64,000 bases of DNA from Viola odorata (lineage: Eukaryota > Streptophyta > Magnoliopsida > Malpighiales > Violaceae), in NCBI GenBank assembly GCA_963691705.1, contig OY829540.1, positions 72,588,367 through 72,652,366 of the forward strand. The letters run 5' to 3'. Shown piece after piece: positions 62,598 through 64,000 of the stretch (positions are counted from its first letter, which is position 1; every line of letters begins with the position of its first letter). Position numbers and translations under genes: made by a program. The notes below the pieces were generated by a model, which saw only the letters and a program-made list of their open reading frames with translations, was not told the origin of the DNA and made no database searches.

Positions 62598-63016
62598 TGA
62601 GTCAGTGTGAGACCACACCGCAAACTAAGCATGTTAGGCGGTTCGGCCGTTATCCACGGTGTTGGTGGGTTGAGCGGGTTGAATTGTGATTCAAAATTTC
62701 TAGTTGAGGGTCAACAAATTTGAGCTTAAATTATCATAATTTGAGCTTAAATCATCAAGTTGAAACTTAATCTTCAAAATAAGTCATTTATTTATATTAA
62801 TGGAATAATTTGTTAGAAAAATTAAGAGAATTATTAAAAGATTTGCATAGTGGGTAGTGGATCGGTTATTTGCGGTGTTTCAAAATTGAACCTGCACACC
62901 GACCCACCACATAACAGATCGGTGACGGGTCGGTGTTTTTTCTTTTTAACGGTGCGGGTCGGTTCGGTTTCGCGAGTTTTGCAGGTGCTTTGTATAGCCC
63001 TAGCCTAGGGCATATT

Positions 63017-64000
63017 TTGAAAAAAATAATAAATTGAAGGACTATAATAGTTATTTTTTAAAATATCAGAATTAAAAATGATGTTGATTAACTATTTTAA
63101 TCAAAATTAACTAAAAAATTGGGGGCTTGGGTGCTATAGTAATTAACGGGGGAACAACTTAGTGCCAATTTGAGTAACGAACGAAAAATTAGGTACAAAT
63201 TTCAAATGAGTTTAGTGCCAAGTTAAGAGCGAGAAAAAAAAGTTGAGTGGCAAAATAACTCTTTTATTTTATTAACTGAGAAAAATATTTTAAGGTCTTT
63301 AAGGTATATAAACACTTTCACAATTTGTCTCTAACGGTTGAGCTTTTAAATTTTAGTCTCTAAGCATATCAAGACGTATCAAAGTTTAATACCTACCATT
63401 AAAATTTTCATCCAATACCCTAAGTGTGTGTTAAAAAATGATTTTTTATATTTAAATATTGTAAAAAAAATGGAGATTAATTTTTTTATGATATATAACT
63501 TTTAATAATTTTAAAATTAAAAAATAGGAGAATGTAAAAAATTATAAAAAAATAGGAGAAATAAAAACTTAAAAAAATATAGAAAAATATAAAAACCTAA
63601 AGAATTCATAAAAATAGATAAAGGATTCAAAACATCTATGAAAAATTTTAAAAACTATAGTGAATTTTTTTTGAGAATATTTATTAATAGTTAAATAAAA
63701 TGATTGAAACTTAATTTTTCTTAATAAAATAGAAAATAATAAAAAATAAAAAAATAAAATTCAATAATTAATTTCCTGATGGATCTTTTATATTTTTTTG
63801 AATTTTATTTAGAATTTTTTTTAGTTATAGAAATTATTGAAACTCCATTTTTCTTAATCTAATTTTATGAGGAACGAAAATCGATCTCTGTTTTAAAAAA
63901 AATCCTAATTTTTTGATATTTTAATATAATGAAATTGTTTTAAAATTTAATAACAAAAATTAAAATTTGATGTGTTTCGATATATTAATTAAGGATTAAA
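63017..64000. other. AT-rich terminal spacer
   Basis: Very AT-rich with A/T tracts; nothing coding or repetitive with clear ends. Confidence 0.5.

Larger units (their letters stand above)
61351..63008. mobile_element. Outer hAT-like insertion
   Basis: Flanked by a perfect 8-bp repeat GGCATATT (61343-61350 and 63009-63016). The left end reads aggggtgcacacggg and the right end, reversed, ctaggctagggct. Subterminal regions contain related phrases (accaacaccgtcaac; gtgcgggtcggttcgg). It is interrupted by a second element at 61623-62597. No coding capacity seen. The terminal repeats are imperfect, so the exact ends are less certain than the flanking duplication. Confidence 0.6.

Overview
This is nuclear DNA from a flowering plant, almost certainly a eudicot. 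Genes are intron-rich with GT-AG splice sites. Spacers are AT-rich and full of small non-autonomous DNA transposons. The gene families are plant-specific: Ve-type receptor-like proteins, malectin-like LRR receptor kinases, an AMT2 ammonium transporter, BAG co-chaperones and organellar PPR proteins. No prokaryotic, viral or organellar block was recognised. The species cannot be fixed from the sequence.

Layout. 0.2-3.4 kb: a receptor-like protein gene broken by an 11-bp insertion. 4.0-4.9 kb: a multi-pass membrane protein. 5.0-5.7 kb: a foldback element with about 95-bp terminal inverted repeats. 7.6-11.4 kb: a nine-exon pseudouridine synthase. 11.7-12.1 kb: a small RING-H2 protein. 14.5-17.9 kb: an intact paralogue of the first receptor-like protein. 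18.9-19.5 kb (minus): a LAX1/ROX-type bHLH factor. 19.6-24.2 kb: gene-free spacer. 24.5-28.5 kb: splicing factor CWC22. 29.0-30.1 kb: a ubiquitin-like/BAG protein. 31.6-35.6 kb (minus): an intact malectin-LRR receptor kinase. 37.5-41.1 kb (minus): an AMT2 ammonium transporter. 42.7-45.2 kb (minus): a CoA-type Nudix gene lacking its first exon. 46.1-50.1 kb (minus): a second, pseudogenised copy of the receptor kinase. 50.6-52.9 kb (minus): a Ser/Pro-rich protein. 54.3-55.3 kb: a transposon-like repeat carrying part of a plastid 4-alpha-glucanotransferase (DPE1) gene. 57.6-59.6 kb: an organellar PPR protein. 61.35-63.0 kb: two nested hAT-like insertions.

The genes do not form one pathway. Two blocks are immune or cell-surface receptor duplications (a Ve-like pair and a malectin-RLK pair), and in each pair one copy is broken. 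The rest are housekeeping or developmental genes.

The most unusual structure is intron 1 of the AMT2 gene. It is almost entirely a minisatellite whose unit contains the gene's own exon 1/intron 1 splice junction, giving about ten tandem donor-like copies, most still carrying GT, each also preceded by an acceptor-like TTTAG. Other points of interest are the DPE1 capture, the exchange of cytoplasmic tails between otherwise near-identical receptor-like proteins, and exact short copies of coding sequence in non-coding parts of the same genes (CWC22, pseudouridine synthase).
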